Source of the DNA: Welwitschia mirabilis
Lineage: Eukaryota > Gnetophyta > Gnetopsida > Welwitschiales
NCBI GenBank assembly: GCA_051453625.1
Contig: JBOZIK010000001.1
Location: forward strand, 104,731,684-104,795,683
Length of the DNA: 64,000 bases
Direction of reading: 5' to 3'
Within the stretch, counting starts at the first letter, position 1; each line of letters starts with the position of its first letter. The notes under the pieces were generated by a model, which searched no databases, was not told where the DNA came from, and saw nothing but the letters and a program-made list of their open reading frames with translations. A program made the position numbers and the translations under genes. Below, in pieces: positions 59,557 to 64,000 of the stretch.

Positions 59557-60900
59557 TGTTGCAATGTAAAATGTTAAGTCCTAAGAGTTTTCCATAAATC
59601 ACAAATGCTTGAATAAAACACACACTAGTATAGTTGGAAGTTAATCCAAATGTCATAATCTATTAAATGAAATAGGATAAAATTTAGAGAATTGATTTTA
59701 ATAAGGTATTTTTGGCCTTTTATAATTAAGTAGATGAAATAAAAGTAATGCAAGATGAATGATAATGCAATGATGATAGATGAAATGCAAATGAAATAAT
59801 GAATTTGTTTGACTACCAAACTTTCTATCATTAAGATCATCCCTTATAACTTAGATCAATCAAAAAAACCTATAACTTAACCTTATCCAACATAAACTAT
59901 AAGATATATCAAATAGAATATAAATAAATGTAACTATTTATGGAAATGTAATATGAGATGAAATGCAAGTATTAAACTAATAGTACTAACCTTAATAAAG
60001 GTTGCTCTTATGATCTAAATCAACTATAAAACTATCATAGAATCACAACCAACATAAACCATCAGGGATATGTACATAATAGAAGTAAAGCACTCTTTTA
60101 TTAATCTCAAAATGACATTCACTTATAGAGTAGTAGCACTTCAATGGAGGATACACAGCCCAACACCAAATAAGACTTATCTCTGTAGCATAGGATGGAC
60201 CTCTTAGCCTTTGATCTATTGTCACAAGACTTTTTGATATGAAAAATGGTTTGGGAAATAAGGATAAGAAGGTATTTATATTTTTACATAGAATATTTTA
60301 AAACAAAATCATAAAAGTCAAAGATAAAACCCTAGCATTTCACATGGAGCACATGACTTAGTTACAAAGATAATTCATTTGTTCATATAAAATAATTATC
60401 ATCCTAACTATCATTCAGATAATTATAGGAGGATACATCCTATAATAGAAGAGGACTTATTGGTTTTTATCTTTGCAGCCTTAGTTCATGTTAGCATCAC
60501 TGAAGTCCTAACTATTATGAAAATAACATAGGAGATAATAGGATTCCTAAGCTCTTCAACTTAGATAATTTAGCCTTTTGGATTATTAGTCTTCTCCTCA
60601 AAATGCTCAGTGATATAATTGACCTGAAATTACTCTAAATACACTAACAATTACATGTTTCTATGATCATCTCATTAATTCTCATTAAGTATTAGAACCA
60701 TCTAAACCTATCTAAATGTCCTGCATAAGTACTCAAAATACTCCATCATATACATAAAATTTAGCATCACGACATTTAGTTAGACCATTTCAATAATAAT
60801 AATAATTTTTTTAGTATTTGGATATACTAGTAATGAAAAATTAAAAATGACTGACATTAATTTTAAAAGCATAGCATGACATCTTAAAGCATAAAATGGC
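59557..60900 (-). repeat. Gypsy-4 5' LTR (right edge approximate)
   Basis: Begins TGTTGCAATG on the + strand, next to the PBS. It is the inverted homologue of the Gypsy-5 LTR: CACACACTAGTATAGTTGGAAG, CATAATCTATTAAA, AGATCAAT, AATAAAGGTTGC and AACATAAACCATCAGGGA all have counterparts in the reverse complement of 62,130-62,794. The distal end was not fixed. Confidence 0.7.
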
Positions 60901-61560
60901 CTATAAGTCTAAACAAAGACTTAGTGTTAGACTTTTAAATATACTACATCTTCTTGGCTATGCCTTGATGATAGAGTTATATAGAACCTTAGTAAAGTGT
61001 TAAGATTAAGACCGTGTTAATAGGAAATGAAGAACTTAATTCCTCATATTTTATAAATTCTTTAAATTAAATCATAAAGTACTTTATTGTTTTAATCCTA
61101 TCCTTTAACAATAACATATCCTTACTAATTATTTTTGACATTTTGATCATATATATGCTAGTTAATTATATAATTTATTAGGCTTTATTATCTCTTTTCT
61201 TATGATTTTAGTTTTATGAGTTCTAATTTGTATATCTTACTATTGTTTATGTGTACACATATTACTCTATCTATTAAATTTATCATTAAGAATGAATTAT
61301 TTGTGTACTTAATTAAGAAATTAGACCAAAAATCTATTGATGCTTAAGAGTACATCCATGTAATAAATAAGCCACTTAAAACTTCTAATTTCTAAATAAT
61401 TTATATAACACATTAAAAATTAGAGATATGAAGGTAATTCTAGGATGTTTTGTAGAAGTGATTCACTAAACTATGGAAACTTTTAAAGAATATGTTGAAG
61501 GAGAACCTTTGCCTTCTCTTAGCCTTTATAATTTTCTCCATTTTTATCCTATTTGCATTT
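60900..61560. other. Junction between the two divergent LTRs
   Basis: AT-rich. The distal ends of both LTRs must lie here or near it. No gene is recognised. Confidence 0.3.
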
Positions 61561-62794
61561 TACTAATCACTTAGTTTTTTTTTTTTTTGATGCTAAATTG
61601 TATTTTTTATGATATATTTTAAGTAGTTTACAAGACATTTAGATAGGTTTAAATACAAAATGATGATTATTGAGAGTTAAGGAGAAAATCATAAAAATGC
61701 ATATTTACTAGTACATTGGAGGCATTTTTAATTAATTCTAATACTTTATATTTTAAGGAGTAATTAGTGGGCTTTTAAGGCTAATTTAACCTGATAAAGA
61801 GCTTTAATAAGGTTGTTGTCCCCTCCATCATCTGGAGGACAGACCAGGACGACACCACTTGCATGCTGACTAGACTAACATGAAGGCCAAATATAGAACT
61901 CTCTTAACATGGCATCATTCTCACCATCATCTGGATGATAATCAGAATGACAATCTAATTTTAGGCAATGTATTAAACTTTCCTTTACTTATGTAATTGG
62001 TCATGCATTTTCTATGCACCATTAGGGCTTTAATATGTCTATTAGATTTGCAATTGTTAGGGTCTATTATTATCAAAACATACAGCATTTGCCCTTGACA
62101 TCTTCATTGCATTATCATGAGAGGAGATTGAAGGGTCAGAGGTTCATCCGCTAGTTATAGAGAGGGGTCTTCCTTGGTATTGGGTTATGTCATTTTTATT
62201 AAAGTGCTGCTACTTTGTAATAGGATGTTGGTTTGACTTAATATAAAAATTTTCTTTTAGTTTTAGCTTTATTCATGTGCATGTCCCTTATGATTTATGT
62301 TACTTATGATTCTATAATAGTGTCATTTGTGATATACGTCATCAAAGGCAACCTTTGTTGAGGTTGAAAATGTTAGTTTAGAACATGTATTACATTTTCT
62401 ATTTCATATATTAATCATCGCATGTTTTTATATTATGTTTAATACACTTGATAATTGAGGTTGATTTTTGTCACCATTGATAGTTTCCTTAATTGATCTA
62501 GGTTATAAAGAGCTAATATTGGTAATAGAGGTTTTCTAGTCAAATAGATATTGCATTTAGGGTAGTTTGCATTTTGCATTTGCATAGTGTGTTTACTTTT
62601 CTTGCATTATTTATTTTTATTTTAAACCTTTACTTTATGAAAATTAATTCTCTTTCTTATCGTTTGGTGCCTTTAATAGATTATGATATTTGGGTCCACT
62701 TCCATCTATATTAGTGTGTTGCATTTGTGCAAATACTTTTAATTAATATATTTAACCAAAGACATAAATAATTTCATAAATACACACCATAACA
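61560..62794 (+). repeat. Gypsy-5 5' LTR (left edge approximate)
   Basis: Ends ...ATAACA at 62,794, 3 bases before the PBS. Inverted homology to 59,557 onward is clear from 62,130 to the right end. It contains two CATCATCTGGA-type palindromic phrases (61,826 and 61,933). The left edge may lie anywhere from about 61,500 to 61,820. Confidence 0.65.
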
Positions 62795-62797
62795 TCT

Positions 62798-62815
62798 TGG
62801 CATCATTATTAGGAA
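62798..62815 (+). other. Gypsy-5 primer-binding site, tRNA-Asp type
   Basis: TGGCATCATTATTAGGAA. Against TGGCGCCGTTGCCGGGGA all eight differences are C-to-T or G-to-A. Confidence 0.85.
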
Positions 62816-63492
62816 AGGCCATAAGGAGTTCGAGGATCATAATTACCTAGATAACTGATTTGGATTTTGATGTAGATACTTGTTTATGGTAGTATTGTAT
62901 TTTTATTATAAATATTGTAGTTTTTATTTTTGCATTTTTTTGCATTTTTTANNNNNNNNNNTCATTCCATATTTTTCAAGCCTATTATCCTGTTTATTAT
63001 CTAGACAATACACATGAACGATGACCTGAGGTCAGAATTTTTATGATATTTTTCATAGTTTTTATTTTTAGTTTTCTACTGCAGAATAAATCATGATTGA
63101 CTTCTCTATCATCTAGATGACTCAGATGGATGACTGTTAATTTTATTTCTATTTTTCTCTATTTTAGTTTTTTTTCTATTTTATGAAGTAGTCTTCTAAG
63201 TTATCTTCTAGACGATGACATAAACAACATTGTAGAAACAACATTGAGCATGCATGATATGGTACACTTAGATAAAAAGATAAAGTATTAAAGGAANNNN
63301 NNNNNNNNNNNNNNNNNNNNNNNNNNNNNNNNNNNNNNNNNNNNNNNNNNNNNNNNNNNNNNNNNNNNNNNNNNNNNNNNNNNNNNNNNNNNNNNNAGTA
63401 AAGCCTGATTGTGAAAAATATCAAAGAATGTTTAGTTAACTTCAAGCTTAACCTAAGTATGCACATCCCAATTATGCAAAGAATTCCAAGCA
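62816..63492 (+). other. Gypsy-5 5' leader with CATCTAGATGA palindromes and two gaps
   Basis: Palindromic phrases at about 62,999 (TATCTAGACAA), 63,109 (ATCATCTAGATGAC) and 63,203 (ATCTTCTAGACGATGAC). Gaps of 10 N (62,952-62,961) and 100 N (63,297-63,396). Homologous, inverted, to 59,050-59,535. Confidence 0.6.
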
Positions 63493-63876
63493 TTGAACAA
63501 TTTTTTTTTAAAATATAATTTTTTTAAAAGAAAGAAAAAGTATAGAAGTGAATCATTTTTTTATATTTTATCTATTTTAAATACAATGCAAAATCAAAAA
63601 CAAGTAGCATCATTCAATATCTCAACTATGATAAGAACTCCTAATGTAAAAACATCTAATACAAATGTTAAAGATTTAATAGCTCATATAAAATACAAAA
63701 CCCAAAACCCTATTCACTTAGCTCCTAGTGATGATATAGAATTAAAAAACTTGAATTCTTATCCAATGTTTTCAATAGAACCTAATGAAGATCATTTTCA
63801 ACATTCTGCCAACATAGAAAAATTAGTGCTCACTTCAAGAAATGGAAAAAAACAAATTAATATTAAAACTCATTAA
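63493..63876 (+). CDS. Gypsy-5 gag leader candidate, open reading frame
   Basis: 127-codon open frame, 0.7 kb after the Gypsy-5 PBS. The first 31 codons are Phe/Lys-rich and look non-coding. The in-frame Met at 63,586 (MQNQKQVASFNISTMIRTPN) is the more likely start and leaves 96 residues. The remainder (DLIAHIKYKTQNPIHLAPSD, then YPMFSIEPNEDHFQH) has balanced composition and no stop, unlike most remnants here. No domain is recognised; position suggests the N-terminus of gag. It ends in a 64-bp tandem duplication (63,811-63,938) that shifts the frame, so the stop at 63,876 may be secondary. The window ends before any core gag motif. Confidence 0.4.
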   Translation: MNNFFLKYNFFKRKKKYRSESFFYILSILNTMQNQKQVASFNISTMIRTPNVKTSNTNVKDLIAHIKYKTQNPIHLAPSDDIELKNLNSYPMFSIEPNEDHFQHSANIEKLVLTSRNGKKQINIKTH

Positions 63877-63938
63877 TATAGAACAATTAGTATTCACTTC
63901 AAAAAATAAGAAAAACAAATTAATGATAGAACTTAGAT
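63811..63938 (+). repeat. 64-bp tandem duplication at the end of the Gypsy-5 ORF
   Basis: Unit 1 (63,811-63,874) and unit 2 (63,875-63,938) both run AA(C/T)ATAGAA(A/C)AATTAGT...CACTTCAA(G/A)AAAT...AAACAAATTAAT. The period of 64 bp is not a multiple of 3. Confidence 0.7.
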
Positions 63939-64000
63939 AGTTATCTTTCCTATCACACTTAGAGAGATAGTGTATAACTTTAGCTTAAAACTATACCTTA

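Noticed and set aside
59557-62794. The two LTRs as the LTR pair of a single element
   Set aside because: They are inverted, and each has its own outward-facing PBS, so they are two 5' LTRs.
1-64000. Fungal RIP as the cause of the C-to-T bias
   Set aside because: Element types (plant L1, Athila/Tat gypsy with tRNA-Asp PBS, plant Helitron) point to a plant, where methyl-cytosine deamination explains the bias.

Overview
The window reads as repeat-dense nuclear DNA from a plant with a large genome. It is strongly A+T-rich (roughly three quarters by eye). I found no intact host gene, tRNA or rRNA. Almost everything recognisable is the decayed remains of plant transposable elements: L1-type LINEs, a second non-L1 LINE family, Ty3/gypsy LTR elements of Athila/Tat type, and a plant-type Helitron. 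Decay has a clear signature. Differences from expected motifs are mostly C-to-T or G-to-A, so Gln/Arg/Trp codons have become stops and catalytic Asp codons have become Asn, as expected from deamination of methylated cytosine. An AT-rich gymnosperm such as a gnetophyte would fit, but that is a guess from composition and element types only.

Layout. 1-1,870: tail of a non-L1 LINE (NL-1, + strand). About 1,900-10,700: an L1 LINE (L1-A, +) whose endonuclease domain is split by a second non-L1 LINE (NL-2, about 3,830-7,480, +). About 11,400-12,960: part of an L1 on the minus strand (L1-C). About 12,970-17,150: a second copy of the L1-A family (L1-B, +) that lacks the endonuclease. 17,150-20,970: no recognised gene, but a 320-bp tandem duplication.

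20,974-48,250 is a three-level nest. A Helitron (+) is split by a gypsy element, Gypsy-1 (21,550-45,021, minus strand). Gypsy-1 is itself split inside its gag by a second gypsy element, Gypsy-2 (26,916-41,437, minus strand). LTR pairs, primer-binding sites and reading frames that resume across both insertions support this. Gypsy-2 carries gag, protease, RT, RNase H, integrase and a downstream ORF. Gypsy-1 has gag, protease and a downstream ORF but no RT or integrase that I can see, so it was probably non-autonomous.

48,250-56,000 holds a + strand gypsy element (Gypsy-3: PBS at 50,864, gag and protease to 52,970, no pol found). 56,176-64,000 holds two related gypsy elements whose 5' ends face each other: Gypsy-4 on the minus strand (PBS 59,536-59,553) and Gypsy-5 on the plus strand (PBS 62,798-62,815, gag reading frame at the window edge).

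The elements do not form a pathway; the window is a record of successive insertions followed by silencing and decay. Several gaps (runs of N) look like assembly artefacts: contig ends repeated on both sides of a gap, and a placeholder gap in a place where the protein family predicts almost no missing sequence.
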